A DNA stretch of 64,000 nucleotides from Jejubacter sp036620675 (lineage in GTDB: Bacteria > Pseudomonadota > Gammaproteobacteria > Enterobacterales > Enterobacteriaceae). The DNA lies in assembly GCA_036620675.1 (NCBI GenBank), contig JAZHEE010000017.1, one strand, 5' to 3'. The notes beneath the pieces are model-generated. The model saw only the letters and a list, made by a program, of their open reading frames with translations. It was not told the origin of the DNA and did no database searches. Positions 1 to 9,513 of this stretch are shown in pieces. Every line of letters begins with the position of its first letter. The stretch's first letter is position 1. A program made the position numbers and the translations under genes.

Positions 1-68
1 TAAATTTTCAGGCTTTTCCCTTCGAATCACCGCGTCGCGTTGCCGCTGCGCCGTGTCGATGGAGGCGC

Positions 69-96
69 ATTATAGGGAGCCGCCGCGGGATAGCAA
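69..96 (-). promoter_or_regulatory. rRNA operon P1 promoter
   Basis: On the minus strand a -35 TTGCTA (91-96) and a perfect -10 TATAAT (69-74) are separated by exactly 16 bp. A GCGCC discriminator follows, and a T-rich tract resembling an UP element lies just upstream (about 100-120). The 16-bp spacer and GC discriminator are the hallmarks of enterobacterial rrn P1 promoters, and in E. coli an rrn operon (rrnH) lies directly beyond gmhB. Transcription would start near 61 and run leftward out of the window. P2 and the 16S gene are not in view. Confidence 0.85.
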
Positions 97-150
97 GCGC
101 TAAAACAGAAAAAACTCTCAACCGCTCAGTTTTCGCGCATAAAGGTGATT

Positions 151-711
151 TTAGCGCCTTTTGATCAATTCGGGCAGCGCGGCCAGAGAATCAATCACCC
201 AATCCGCAGCCGCCTCGGCATCCGCCGTCACCGGCTTGCCGGTACGAACCAGCACCTTATTGCCTACGCCTGCAGCGGCAGCAGCCAGCATATCTTCCTG
301 CTTATCCCCCACCATATAAGAAGAAGCCATATCGATATGAAGAAAATCACGTGCCGATATCAACATCCCCGGCTGCGGCTTGCGGCAATCACACTGCTGG
401 CGGAACGCGTCTACTTTTCCGTCCGGATGATGCGGGCAGTAATAGATGCCGTCGAGATCGACGCCGCGATCCGCCAGCGACCAGTCCATCCACTCCGTCA
501 GTTGTTCAAACTGCGCCTCGCTGAAAATGCCGCGCGCGATCCCCGACTGGTTAGTGACCAGAACCAGCGCGAACCCCATAGCTTTCAGCTCGCGCATGGC
601 GTCGATAACGCCATCGATAAACTGAAACTGGTCTATCTCATGGACATAGCCGTGATCGACATTGATAGTGCCGTCACGATCGAGAAAAATGGCGGGGACG
701 TTTTTGGCCAC
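151..711 (-). CDS. gmhB: D-glycero-beta-D-manno-heptose-1,7-bisphosphate 7-phosphatase GmhB
   Basis: Cytoplasmic HAD-superfamily phosphatase that removes the 7-phosphate of heptose bisphosphate on the route to ADP-heptose for the LPS inner core. The HAD nucleophile motif FLDRDGTI lies near the N terminus, followed by VTNQSG and the zinc-ligand cluster YYCPHH...CDCRKP; VGDK supplies the late Asp. An upstream in-frame extension to 837 exists, but I place the start at the GTG at 711, which has AGGAG six bases ahead and gives 186 residues like E. coli GmhB, also read from GTG. It reads toward the rrn promoter at the left edge and away from metN. Confidence 0.95.
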   Translation of the reverse strand: MAKNVPAIFLDRDGTINVDHGYVHEIDQFQFIDGVIDAMRELKAMGFALVLVTNQSGIARGIFSEAQFEQLTEWMDWSLADRGVDLDGIYYCPHHPDGKVDAFRQQCDCRKPQPGMLISARDFLHIDMASSYMVGDKQEDMLAAAAAGVGNKVLVRTGKPVTADAEAAADWVIDSLAALPELIKRR

Positions 712-796
712 CGAATACTCCTGTGATCGCTGATAATAACTGGCGCACATCATATCCCTGCCGAACGCTAATGGCGAATCAGACATTGATTGATTT

Positions 797-828
797 AGAC
801 GTCTGGATGCCTTAACATCCATCTCCAA
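797..828 (+). promoter_or_regulatory. MetJ operator (tandem met boxes) upstream of metN
   Basis: Positions 797-804 are a perfect met box, AGACGTCT. Three degenerate 8-bp repeats follow in phase: GGATGCCT, TAACATCC and ATCTCCAA. MetJ with S-adenosylmethionine binds tandem met boxes cooperatively, and metNIQ is a known MetJ target. The array is about 70 bp before the metN start. It also lies inside the spurious upstream extension of the gmhB frame, which argues for the shorter gmhB. Confidence 0.8.
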
Positions 829-896
829 TACGGTCATCCCCGTACACGGCAGCAGAAAATGCCACGGCTTACTTATATAAGATAATAAATAATCTG

Positions 897-1920
<1,024 letters not shown>

Positions 1921-1928
<8 letters not shown>

Positions 1929-2574
1929 AGCAATGATGTGGCTCCTGGGTCGCGGGGTGTGGGAGACCCTGATGATGACCTTTGTCTCCGGTTTCTTCGG
2001 TTTTGTAATTGGTCTTCCGGTTGGTGTACTGCTTTATGTCACCCGCCCGGGACAAATTATGGAAAGCGCGAATCTGTACCGCGTTGTTTCGGCGCTGGTT
2101 AACATCTTCCGCTCCATCCCCTTTATTATCCTGCTGGTGTGGATGATCCCCTTTACCCGCGTGATCGTCGGAACCTCCATCGGGCTGCAGGCCGCCATCG
2201 TTCCGTTGACCGTCGGTGCCGCGCCCTTTATCGCCCGAATGGTGGAAAACGCGCTGCTGGAAATTCCATCGGGCCTGATTGAGGCTTCGCGCGCCATGGG
2301 CGCCACACCAATGCAAATTATTCGCAAGGTTCTGCTGCCGGAAGCGCTGCCGGGCCTGGTGAACGCGGCCACCATCACACTGATCACCCTGGTCGGCTAC
2401 TCCGCCATGGGCGGCGCCGTCGGCGCCGGCGGTCTGGGACAGATAGGCTACCAGTACGGCTATATTGGTTATGACGCCACCGTGATGAATACGGTACTGG
2501 TTCTGCTGGTCGTTCTGGTCTACTTGATCCAGTTCGGTGGCGATCGCATCGTCCGCGCTGTAACACGCAAATAA
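1921..2574 (+). CDS. metI: Methionine ABC transporter permease MetI
   Basis: Membrane subunit of the methionine importer, 217 residues with about five hydrophobic helices. The EAA coupling motif is visible as EASRAMGATPMQIIRKVLLPEALPG, where helices contact MetN. The start overlaps the end of metN, implying translational coupling, and metQ follows after 30 bp. Matches E. coli MetI in length and sequence. Confidence 0.96.
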
Positions 2575-2604
2575 CGCACTATCACATTTACGTAAGGAAG
2601 AGAT

Positions 2605-3420
2605 ATGTCTCTCAAATTTAAGACCGTTGCAGCAATTGGCGCCCTGGTCGGCGCCCTGGCTCTGGCAGGCTGCGGCCAGGAAGAGAAAGATCCGAACCAT
2701 ATTAAGGTCGGTGTGATTGTCGGCGCTGAGCAGAAAGTTTCTGAAGTCGCTCAGAAGGTCGCGAAAGAGAAATATGGTCTGGACGTTGAGCTGGTCACGT
2801 TTAACGACTACGTTCTGCCTAATGAAGCATTGAGCAAAGGCGATATCGACGTTAACGCTTTCCAGCACAAACCGTATCTGGATCAGCAGATTAAAGATCG
2901 CGGTTATAAGCTGGTTCCGGTCGGCAAAACCTTCGTTTACCCCATCGCCGGCTATTCCAAAAAAATTAAGTCGCTGGACGAACTACAGCCAGGTGCCCAG
3001 GTCGCGCTGCCTAACGATCCGACCAACCTCGGTCGCTCCCTGCTGCTGTTACAGAAAGTGGGGCTTATCAAACTAAAAGACGGCGTTGGCCTGATGCCGA
3101 CCGTACTGGACGTGACCGAAAATCCGAAAAATTTGAAGCTGCTTGAGCTGGAAGCCCCACAGTTGCCGCGTTCACTGGATGACGCTCGCATCGCGCTGGC
3201 GATTATCAATACCACTTATGCCAGTCAGATTGGCCTGACGCCAGCCAAAGACGGTATCTTCGTTGAAGATAAAGACTCACCGTACGTGAATCTGATTGTG
3301 GCGCGCGAAGACAATAAAGACGCTGAAAACGTGAAGAAATTTGTTCAGGCGTTCCAGTCCGACGAAGTCTCTGAAGCCGCGAATAAAATCTTCAACGGCG
3401 GCGCAGTGAAAGGCTGGTAA
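2605..3420 (+). CDS. metQ: Methionine-binding lipoprotein MetQ
   Basis: NlpA-family lipoprotein that delivers methionine to MetNI. The N terminus is a lipoprotein signal ending in the lipobox LALAGC (Cys at about residue 23), so the mature protein is lipid-anchored on the periplasmic side of the membrane. Conserved family stretches include NAFQHKPYLDQQ and ALPNDPTNLGRSLLLLQ. The start has AAGGAAG upstream. Last gene of metNIQ, followed by a strong hairpin terminator. Confidence 0.96.
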   Translation: MSLKFKTVAAIGALVGALALAGCGQEEKDPNHIKVGVIVGAEQKVSEVAQKVAKEKYGLDVELVTFNDYVLPNEALSKGDIDVNAFQHKPYLDQQIKDRGYKLVPVGKTFVYPIAGYSKKIKSLDELQPGAQVALPNDPTNLGRSLLLLQKVGLIKLKDGVGLMPTVLDVTENPKNLKLLELEAPQLPRSLDDARIALAIINTTYASQIGLTPAKDGIFVEDKDSPYVNLIVAREDNKDAENVKKFVQAFQSDEVSEAANKIFNGGAVKGW

Positions 3421-3452
3421 TATCCGGTTGCCACTTTTTTGGTAAAAATGAA

Positions 3453-3482
3453 AAGACGGGCTCAGGCCCGTCTTGTTATTTT
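3453..3482 (+). terminator. Intrinsic terminator after metNIQ
   Basis: A 9-bp GC-rich stem (AAGACGGGC / GCCCGTCTT) with a 4-nt loop is followed by GTTATTTT. It sits 32 bp beyond the metQ stop and before rcsF. Confidence 0.85.
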
Positions 3483-3536
3483 AACAAGAGCTTGCTTCAA
3501 TAAAGCCCATTTCGATTTATTTATTGAGGAAAAATT

Positions 3537-3941
3537 ATGCGTGCTTTACCGATCTGTTTATTAGCACTCATGCTAAGCGGCTGTTCCATACTAAGCAGAT
3601 CTCCTGTCGAACCCACTCAAAGCACAGCAATAGCGCCGAAAAAAGAACCGTCGCGACCGAAAATTACGCGGACGACGCCGGTCAAGATTTACACCGATGC
3701 TGAAGAGCTGGTCGGGAAACCGTTCCGGGATCTGGGTGAAGTCAGCGGTGACTCTTGCCAGATGAGCAACCAGGACTCACCGCCGAATATTCCTACCGCC
3801 CGTAAACGCATGCAGATTAATGCATCCAAAATGAAGGCTAACGCCGTTTTGTTGCACAAGTGCGAAGTAACCAGCGGTGCGCCGGGTTGCTATCGGCAGG
3901 CAGTTTGCGTCGGTTCGGCGCTGAAAGTTAATGCCAAATGA
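3537..3941 (+). CDS. rcsF: Rcs stress sensor lipoprotein RcsF
   Basis: Outer-membrane lipoprotein that detects envelope and LPS damage and activates the RcsCDB phosphorelay through IgaA. The signal peptide ends in lipobox MLSGC (Cys16). A Pro/Lys-rich linker follows, then a C-terminal domain with four Cys (DSCQM, HKCEV, GCYRQ, VCVG) that form the two disulfides of the E. coli protein. 134 residues as in E. coli. RBS TGAGGA is well placed. It overlaps trmO by 4 bp (ATGA). Confidence 0.95.
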   Translation: MRALPICLLALMLSGCSILSRSPVEPTQSTAIAPKKEPSRPKITRTTPVKIYTDAEELVGKPFRDLGEVSGDSCQMSNQDSPPNIPTARKRMQINASKMKANAVLLHKCEVTSGAPGCYRQAVCVGSALKVNAK

Positions 3942-4660
3942 CCTCGTTCAGTTTTGAACAAATCGGCGTTATCCGCTCCCCCTATAAAGAGAAGTTTGCC
4001 GTCCCCCGTCAGCCAGGACTGGTAAAAAGCGGCGGCGGCGAACTTCATTTGCTACCCCCCTGGCATCAGCCAGAGGCCGTTCGCGGCCTGGAAGGCTTCA
4101 GCCATCTGTGGATTCTGTTTGTATTTCACCAGACCATGGGCAGCGGATGGCGTCCGACGGTACGTCCACCGCGGCTGGGCGGCAATACGCGAATGGGGGT
4201 ATTCGCCACCCGCTCCACCTTTCGCCCAAACCCCGTCGGTATGTCGCTGGTTGAGCTAAAAGGCATAGAAAGCCAGCGCGATCGTCTGATACTTAAACTG
4301 GGCAGTCTGGATCTGGTGGACGGCACGCCAGTGGTGGATATTAAACCCTACCTGCCTTTCGCCGAAGCGCTTACCCATGCTCAGGCGGGCTATGCGGGCG
4401 AGGCGCCCGTTGCCGAGATGGCGGTGAGTTTTACACCAGAAGTACAGCGACAGCTGGAGCGGGCGTCACGGCGCTATCCACAACTTGCGCGTTTTATCAG
4501 CGAAGTGCTGGCTCAGGATCCGCGCCCGGCCTATAGAAAAAGCGAGGAAGCTGGCCGTGAGTATGCCGTCTGGCTACTGGACTTCAACGTGCGCTGGCGC
4601 GTAACCGAACAGGGTGCCGAAGTTTTTGCCCTGGAACCCCGGCAAGAAAGCGCCGAATAG
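3938..4660 (+). CDS. trmO: tRNA (N6-threonylcarbamoyladenosine(37)-N6)-methyltransferase TrmO
   Basis: SAM-dependent enzyme (TsaA/YaeB family) that methylates t6A37 to m6t6A37 in threonine tRNAs. The single-sheet beta-barrel TsaA domain is recognisable from IGVIRSPYKEKFAVPRQPGL, FSHLWILFVFH, and the SAM-site stretch RLGGNTRMGVFATRSTFRPNPVGMS (written here in pieces: RLGGN, GVFATRS, FRPNP). A C-terminal domain follows with DPRPAYR. 240 residues against 235 in E. coli. The ATG overlaps the rcsF stop, so the two are co-translated. Confidence 0.95.
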   Translation: MTSFSFEQIGVIRSPYKEKFAVPRQPGLVKSGGGELHLLPPWHQPEAVRGLEGFSHLWILFVFHQTMGSGWRPTVRPPRLGGNTRMGVFATRSTFRPNPVGMSLVELKGIESQRDRLILKLGSLDLVDGTPVVDIKPYLPFAEALTHAQAGYAGEAPVAEMAVSFTPEVQRQLERASRRYPQLARFISEVLAQDPRPAYRKSEEAGREYAVWLLDFNVRWRVTEQGAEVFALEPRQESAE

Positions 4661-4818
4661 TAGTGAAAATGCATAACATAAAGATGAGGAGTGACGAATC
4701 GTTGAATTTCCACTCTCTCTCTTTTGGCAACTCTGCCACACTGGTACACTAAGCCACTTTTTCCGACTGGCCCTTTCCGGGGCCTGCGTTAGATCGTTCA
4801 AATGGAACCATTACAAAC

Positions 4819-6537
4819 ATGCGTACTAGCCAATATCTGCTCTCCACTCTGAAGGAGACACCCGCCGACGCCGAAGTTATCAGCCATCAGCTGATGCTGC
4901 GCGCCGGGATGATCCGCAAGCTGGCCTCCGGGTTATATACCTGGCTGCCGACCGGCCTGCGCGTCCTGAAAAAAGTCGAAAACATCGTGCGTGAAGAGAT
5001 GAATAACGCCGGTGCCATTGAGGTGTCCATGCCAGTGGTTCAACCAGCTGACCTGTGGCAGGAAAGCGGTCGCTGGGAGCAGTATGGTCCGGAACTTTTG
5101 CGCTTCGTCGATCGTGGCGATCGTCCGTTCGTACTCGGCCCGACCCATGAAGAGGTCATTACCGATTTGATCCGCAACGAGCTGAGCTCCTATAAGCAGC
5201 TGCCGCTCAACTTCTTCCAGATCCAGACCAAGTTCCGTGACGAAGTGCGCCCGCGCTTTGGCGTCATGCGTTCGCGTGAGTTCCTGATGAAGGATGCCTA
5301 CTCCTTCCATACGACTCAGGCCTCCCTGCAGGAGACCTATGACGCAATGTACACCGCCTACAGCAAAATCTTTACCCGCATGGGTCTGGATTTCCGCGCC
5401 GTACAGGCAGACACCGGCTCAATTGGCGGCAGCGCCTCCCACGAGTTCCAGGTACTGGCCCAGAGCGGCGAAGACGATATTGTCTTCTCTACCGACTCCG
5501 AGTTTGCCGCCAACATTGAACTGGCCGAAGCCGTCGCACCGGCAACCGAACGTGCAGCCCCCACCCAGGAGATGGAGCTGGTTGATACCCCGAACGCAAA
5601 AACCATCGCCGACCTGGTCGAGCAGTTCAATCTGCCTGTCGAAAAAACCGTGAAGACGCTGCTGGTGAAAGCGGAAGAAGGTTCCGCCTATCCGCTGGTC
5701 GCATTACTGGTACGCGGCGATCACCAGCTTAACGAAGTGAAAGCCGAAAAACTGCCGCAGGTCGCCGCTCCTCTTACTTTCGCAACGGAAGAAGAGATTC
5801 GCGAAGCCATTAACGCAGGGCCCGGCTCTCTGGGGCCGGTAAAAATGCCGCTGCCGGTAGTGGTTGACCGCAGCGTGGCCGCCATGAGCGACTTCGCCGC
5901 TGGCGCCAACATCGACGGTAAGCACTATCTCGGCATCAACTGGGAGCGCGATGTGGCGCTACCGGACGTCGCCGATATCCGCAACGTTGTGGAAGGCGAT
6001 CCCAGTCCGGACGGTAAAGGCACCCTGCAGATCCGCCGCGGCATCGAAGTGGGCCACATCTTCCAGCTCGGCACTAAATACTCCGAAGCGATGAAAGCCA
6101 ACGTTCAGGGCGAAGACGGCCGCAACCAGATTCTGACCATGGGCTGCTACGGCATTGGCGTCACCCGCGTAGTGGCTGCCGCCATTGAGCAGAACCATGA
6201 CGAACGCGGTATCGTCTGGCCGGAAGCGCTTGCCCCGTTCCAGGTCGCCATTCTGCCGATGAATATGCATAAGTCGTTCCGAGTGAAAGATCTGGCTGAG
6301 CGTCTCTACAGCGAACTGCGCGCTCGCGGTGTGGACGTGCTGCTGGACGACCGCAAAGAGCGCCCTGGCGTGATGTTTGCCGATATGGAGCTTATTGGTA
6401 TTCCGCATACTGTCGTTATCGGCGATCGCAATCTGGACAACGATGACGTGGAATATAAATACCGCCGCGCCGGTGAGAAAGAGCTGATAAAGACCGATGA
6501 TATTCTCGAATTCCTGATGGAAAAAATCACCGGATAA
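4819..6537 (+). CDS. proS: Prolyl-tRNA synthetase
   Basis: Class II aminoacyl-tRNA synthetase that charges tRNA-Pro, 572 residues as in E. coli (bacterial type). Order: N-terminal catalytic half with motif 1 region, motif 2 (FRDEVRPRFGVMRSREF), a YbaK-like insertion domain (about residues 230-400) that hydrolyses Ala-tRNA-Pro, motif 3 (GCYGIGVTRVVAAAIEQ), then the anticodon-binding domain (VAILPMNMHKS...VLLDDRKERPGVMFADMELIGIP). The preceding 158 bp hold no gene; possible -35/-10 elements there (TTGGCA at 4724, TACACT at 4745) have a poor 15-bp spacing. Confidence 0.97.
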   Translation: MRTSQYLLSTLKETPADAEVISHQLMLRAGMIRKLASGLYTWLPTGLRVLKKVENIVREEMNNAGAIEVSMPVVQPADLWQESGRWEQYGPELLRFVDRGDRPFVLGPTHEEVITDLIRNELSSYKQLPLNFFQIQTKFRDEVRPRFGVMRSREFLMKDAYSFHTTQASLQETYDAMYTAYSKIFTRMGLDFRAVQADTGSIGGSASHEFQVLAQSGEDDIVFSTDSEFAANIELAEAVAPATERAAPTQEMELVDTPNAKTIADLVEQFNLPVEKTVKTLLVKAEEGSAYPLVALLVRGDHQLNEVKAEKLPQVAAPLTFATEEEIREAINAGPGSLGPVKMPLPVVVDRSVAAMSDFAAGANIDGKHYLGINWERDVALPDVADIRNVVEGDPSPDGKGTLQIRRGIEVGHIFQLGTKYSEAMKANVQGEDGRNQILTMGCYGIGVTRVVAAAIEQNHDERGIVWPEALAPFQVAILPMNMHKSFRVKDLAERLYSELRARGVDVLLDDRKERPGVMFADMELIGIPHTVVIGDRNLDNDDVEYKYRRAGEKELIKTDDILEFLMEKITG

Positions 6538-6545
6538 GCCACTCA

Positions 6546-6573
6546 CGCCCCGCTGGATGCGGGGCGTTTTTTT
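6546..6573 (+). terminator. Intrinsic terminator after proS
   Basis: An 8-bp perfect stem CGCCCCGC / GCGGGGCG with a 5-nt loop is followed by seven T, 8 bp after the proS stop. Confidence 0.92.
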
Positions 6574-6600
6574 ATCTTCGCAATGACAATGGAGTGTCTG

Positions 6601-7389
6601 ATGGCGCCAAAGCTCCCCGCCCTGTTGTGTATATCGCTGCTTGCTGGCTGTACCCTGGATATCTCTCCTGCATCTGAAAAACAGCGCATGGCCATAAAAA
6701 TACAGCGCCAGAGTTCTGCCCCCGGCAACAGCCTGCGAGATATCACACCTGAACAGTTGCGCGCTGGCGATGTCCTGTTCTCTTCCAGTCTGGGGCTGAC
6801 TTCTTTGGGGATTCGGCTGTTCAGTACCTCTTCGGTCAGCCACGTCGCCATCTATATTGGCGACGGCATGGTCGCAGAGGCCGTCGGTGACGGCGTACAG
6901 TTAGCGCCACTTCAGGACGTGCTGAAACATAGCGACAAGCTTTTTGCGTTACGCCTGCCCGACCTAACCCTGTCACAGGCGGAGGCAATCACCCGCTTTG
7001 CCCGGGACAAAGAAGGCAGCCGCTATAATTACGGCGGAATCGTCGAAATGGTTCCCTTTATGCTCACCAGACAGCTCTGTTCGCTGAACCCCTTTTCCCG
7101 CGAGTTTCGCCAGCAGTGCGTTCAGGGGTTAGCCAGCGCTCAGCTCAGTACGCCCGATGGCCGCACGCAGGATAGCTATTTCTGTTCCGAATTTGTATTA
7201 GCCGCCTATGCCGCGGCGGGCCATCCGCTCACCACCATGGCCGCGGGCTGGGTGAGTCCGGCCGATCTGATGCATATGCGTGATGGTGACGTCGCATCGA
7301 TGGCACCGGAACGGCCACTTAATTACGTCGGGCACCTGAAGCAGGGGGTTTACCTTAAAGCACGTAAAATGGCGCGACTGTGGCACTAA
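6601..7389 (+). CDS. yaeF: YaeF-like NlpC/P60-superfamily lipoprotein
   Basis: Predicted outer-membrane lipoprotein with a permuted papain-like fold (YaeF/YiiX group). Lipobox LLAGC follows a short signal peptide. Candidate catalytic residues are His in VSHVAIYIGDG and Cys in SYFCSEFVLAAY, the circularly permuted order (His before Cys) seen in this group; the substrate is not established. I start at the ATG at 6601, which has GGAG 6 bases upstream. An ATG at 6583 lacks any RBS. The 262 residues are close to E. coli YaeF. Convergent with nlpE. Confidence 0.85.
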   Translation: MAPKLPALLCISLLAGCTLDISPASEKQRMAIKIQRQSSAPGNSLRDITPEQLRAGDVLFSSSLGLTSLGIRLFSTSSVSHVAIYIGDGMVAEAVGDGVQLAPLQDVLKHSDKLFALRLPDLTLSQAEAITRFARDKEGSRYNYGGIVEMVPFMLTRQLCSLNPFSREFRQQCVQGLASAQLSTPDGRTQDSYFCSEFVLAAYAAAGHPLTTMAAGWVSPADLMHMRDGDVASMAPERPLNYVGHLKQGVYLKARKMARLWH

Positions 7390-7399
7390 AACAGCAAAT

Positions 7400-7424
7400 G
7401 CAGGTGGCGAGCATCGCCACCTGC
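7400..7424. terminator. Hairpin between convergent yaeF and nlpE
   Basis: An 11-bp perfect inverted repeat GCAGGTGGCGA / TCGCCACCTGC with a 3-nt loop lies between the two stop codons. The T-rich side is downstream on the minus strand, so it most likely terminates nlpE and may also stop yaeF transcripts. Confidence 0.7.
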
Positions 7425-7432
7425 CTATCGCA

Positions 7433-8131
7433 TTAGTCGTTACAATCCTTGCCTGGAGCAAAGCGACCGTCGCTGTCAGGAACCACCGTCATCTGCATCT
7501 CACCGCTGTCCGGATTCGGCGTCAGCGTAAAGTGCGCTTCCAGCCTTACCAACACCGGTTGCATGTCCCGATCGCGCACCTGGCTATAGGCCCGCTCCAT
7601 CTGCACATTATTGTCGAAGATGAAGGTGCGTCCGGTCGCGCAATCGGTGAAGACGGCGGCATCGGCCATATACTTATATTTGCCTTTCATCGCCATCGGG
7701 GTTTTGGGAAGCTGGCTCTGCACCGGATCCAACCGATAGTTCAGCGTCGACTCAATAGGATTACCTTCCCGATCCAGCATCTCCAGACCATCGCCATCAG
7801 GGCGGAAATAACGCTTCTCGCCACTGGCATCGGTCAGCACCAGCTTATCGGCAGTCCGCGCCCAGGTACCCCAGGATGCGAAAATATCAGGCTTTTTCGC
7901 CCCGATACCGCGTTCATTCATCACCCAGGTTCCGTCCTTTTCCAGGAACAGAGAGGTTTCTATACCCTCGCAGTCGGCGCAGGGCAACACGCCGCGGAAG
8001 CTCTGCTGCATGGGTTTCAGTTCGGCAGTCTGGGTTTCCGGCGCGCCCCTGACGCCGTCAGAAGGGTTGTTACATCCAAATAGCGACAATAATGTACAAA
8101 CTGCAACTGCAGAAAAAATTAACTTTTTCAC
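7433..8131 (-). CDS. nlpE: Envelope stress/surface-sensing lipoprotein NlpE (CutF)
   Basis: Outer-membrane lipoprotein that activates the Cpx two-component system on surface contact, copper or lipoprotein sorting stress. Signal peptide and lipobox LFGC (Cys20) are followed by the N-terminal barrel carrying CADC, the redox-active CxxC of the family, and then a C-terminal OB-like domain ending in two Cys (FTDCATG, GKDCND), which form the disulfide that monitors DsbA activity in E. coli. The start codon is GTG (AGGATA upstream), as in E. coli. 232 residues. Confidence 0.95.
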   Translation of the reverse strand: MKKLIFSAVAVCTLLSLFGCNNPSDGVRGAPETQTAELKPMQQSFRGVLPCADCEGIETSLFLEKDGTWVMNERGIGAKKPDIFASWGTWARTADKLVLTDASGEKRYFRPDGDGLEMLDREGNPIESTLNYRLDPVQSQLPKTPMAMKGKYKYMADAAVFTDCATGRTFIFDNNVQMERAYSQVRDRDMQPVLVRLEAHFTLTPNPDSGEMQMTVVPDSDGRFAPGKDCND

Positions 8132-8162
8132 CGGCTTATCCTGTCATTCAATTTAGCGTTCA

Positions 8163-8585
8163 TTACTCCGGCATACGACGAACCCGGCCACGCAGCGATT
8201 TAGTCGCCGACTTCTGCGACTTCGCCGCCAGCCGACGCTGCTTTGAAGCACGCGTCGGCCGGGTGGGCCTGCGGGTTTTTCGCGGCGCATTCAGTTCCTG
8301 AATCAGCGCCACCAGCCGTGCGATGGCGGCCTCCCGGTTCATCTCCTGACTACGATATTCCTGCGCTTTAATCACCACTACGCCTTCGGCGGTGATCAGA
8401 TGATGGCTGACGGCCAGCATTCGCGCCTTATACTCTTCCGGCAGGCTGGATGCGCTAATGTCAAAACGCAGATGCACCGCCGTTGAAGCTTTATTTACAT
8501 GTTGACCACCCGCCCCCTGGGCACGAATCGCGCTCAGGGCTATCTCATCATCGGGGATGGCCACGCGTCGGGATATCTCAATCAT
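8163..8585 (-). CDS. arfB: Alternative ribosome-rescue factor ArfB (YaeJ)
   Basis: Peptidyl-tRNA hydrolase that rescues ribosomes stalled without a stop codon. The GGQ motif is in RAQGAGGQHVNK; the basic C-terminal tail (RRPTRPTRASKQRRL and beyond) is the segment that enters the empty mRNA channel. I begin at the ATG at 8585 giving MIEISRR, which overlaps the yaeQ stop as ATGA. A start 4 codons upstream is possible but less like the family. 140 residues, as in E. coli. Confidence 0.94.
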   Translation of the reverse strand: MIEISRRVAIPDDEIALSAIRAQGAGGQHVNKASTAVHLRFDISASSLPEEYKARMLAVSHHLITAEGVVVIKAQEYRSQEMNREAAIARLVALIQELNAPRKTRRPTRPTRASKQRRLAAKSQKSATKSLRGRVRRMPE

Positions 8586-9124
8586 CGCTGCAGCCACGAC
8601 ACTGGCTTCAGCTCCAGATGGTTTTGAGCGTCAGAAAGCCAGAGAGTTCCCTCCTGCAATGTCGCCTGCAGCGTCATATTACGCGCCGCCAGGCTGCTCA
8701 GCGCTGCGAGCTGCTCGTCATCCAGATACCAGATGGTCAGATTACGATAGCCCGCCAGCCGCGTCTGGTTCTGCTGCCACCAGACCTGGGCGGCACGGCT
8801 ATTATAGGCGAACAGCGCCACCTGCGCCCCCTGACTGCAGGCCTTCTTCAGGCGCTTCTCATCCGGCAGGCCCAGTTCGATCCAAAGAATGATATCGCCG
8901 CAGTCATTGCGCAACCACAGCTCCGGTTCGTCGTCAGCGCACAGACCGCGGGTAAAGGTCAGCCTCTCATCGGCATACATAATCCAGGCCAACAGACGCA
9001 ACATCAGGCGCTGTTGGGTTTCCGACGGATGACAGGCAAGCGTCAGGTTGACATCCAGAAACTGGTTACGGTCGAGATCGGCGACATTGACCGCCGCTTT
9101 ATAAATCGTTGCTTTTAAAGCCAT
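8582..9124 (-). CDS. yaeQ: YaeQ family protein
   Basis: Member of the YaeQ family, a PD-(D/E)XK nuclease-like fold whose biological role is not settled. The starting MALKATIYKA is characteristic; GLCADDEPE and the stretch IELGLPDE...KACSQG give the fold's conserved acidic and basic residues. I use the internal ATG at 9124 because it matches the family N terminus; the frame stays open to 9166. 180 residues. Coupled to arfB by a 4-bp overlap. Confidence 0.9.
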   Translation of the reverse strand: MALKATIYKAAVNVADLDRNQFLDVNLTLACHPSETQQRLMLRLLAWIMYADERLTFTRGLCADDEPELWLRNDCGDIILWIELGLPDEKRLKKACSQGAQVALFAYNSRAAQVWWQQNQTRLAGYRNLTIWYLDDEQLAALSSLAARNMTLQATLQEGTLWLSDAQNHLELKPVSWLQR

Positions 9125-9233
9125 TAGCGCCCCCAAATTTGCTGGCATTATTGTAGCGAAAAGCACCGCAATATTCTGCCGTTGTCCGCCGATTTTTCCC
9201 GTCAGTGCGCGCGTCGCCGGAAATTGTGCAACC

Positions 9234-9262
9234 TTGCGAAAGCCTGTTTATCTTCGTAGGCT
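9234..9262 (+). promoter_or_regulatory. Possible sigma-70 promoter for yaeP-rof
   Basis: TTGCGA (9234-9239) and TAGGCT (9257-9262) are spaced by 17 bp, about 50 bp before yaeP, in the gap divergent from yaeQ. Sequence match only. Confidence 0.35.
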
Positions 9263-9312
9263 TAGCATGTATCCTGGTAAAAGTCTGGCTTCAGACTCGG
9301 AAAGGAGGGCAT

Positions 9313-9513
9313 ATGGAAAGGTATTGTGAATTAATACGTCGGCGCTACAGCGAAATCGCCAGCGGCGAACTGGGTTACATCCCGGATGCGCTGGGCTGCG
9401 TATTAAAGGTTCTGAATGACACGGCTTCCGACGAGACGCTTTCGGATTCAGTCAGGGACAAGGCGGCTTACGCTGCCGCTAACTTACTGGTGAGCGATTA
9501 TGTCAGTGAATGA
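9313..9513 (+). CDS. yaeP: YaeP family small protein
   Basis: 66-residue conserved enterobacterial protein (UPF0253) of unknown function. It begins MERYCELIRRRY and ends LLVSDYVSE, as in E. coli YaeP. A near-perfect Shine-Dalgarno, AAAGGAGG, at 9301-9308 fixes the start at 9313; an open extension upstream has no family similarity. Overlaps rof by 14 bp, so the two are probably co-expressed. Confidence 0.9.
   Translation: MERYCELIRRRYSEIASGELGYIPDALGCVLKVLNDTASDETLSDSVRDKAAYAAANLLVSDYVSE

Noticed and set aside
712..837. N-terminal extension of gmhB
   Set aside because: Covers the met boxes and has no similarity to GmhB; the GTG at 711 has a good RBS.
4661..4818. T-box or other riboswitch before proS
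   Set aside because: T-boxes are not expected in enterobacteria and I see no specifier or antiterminator; only weak promoter-like hexamers.
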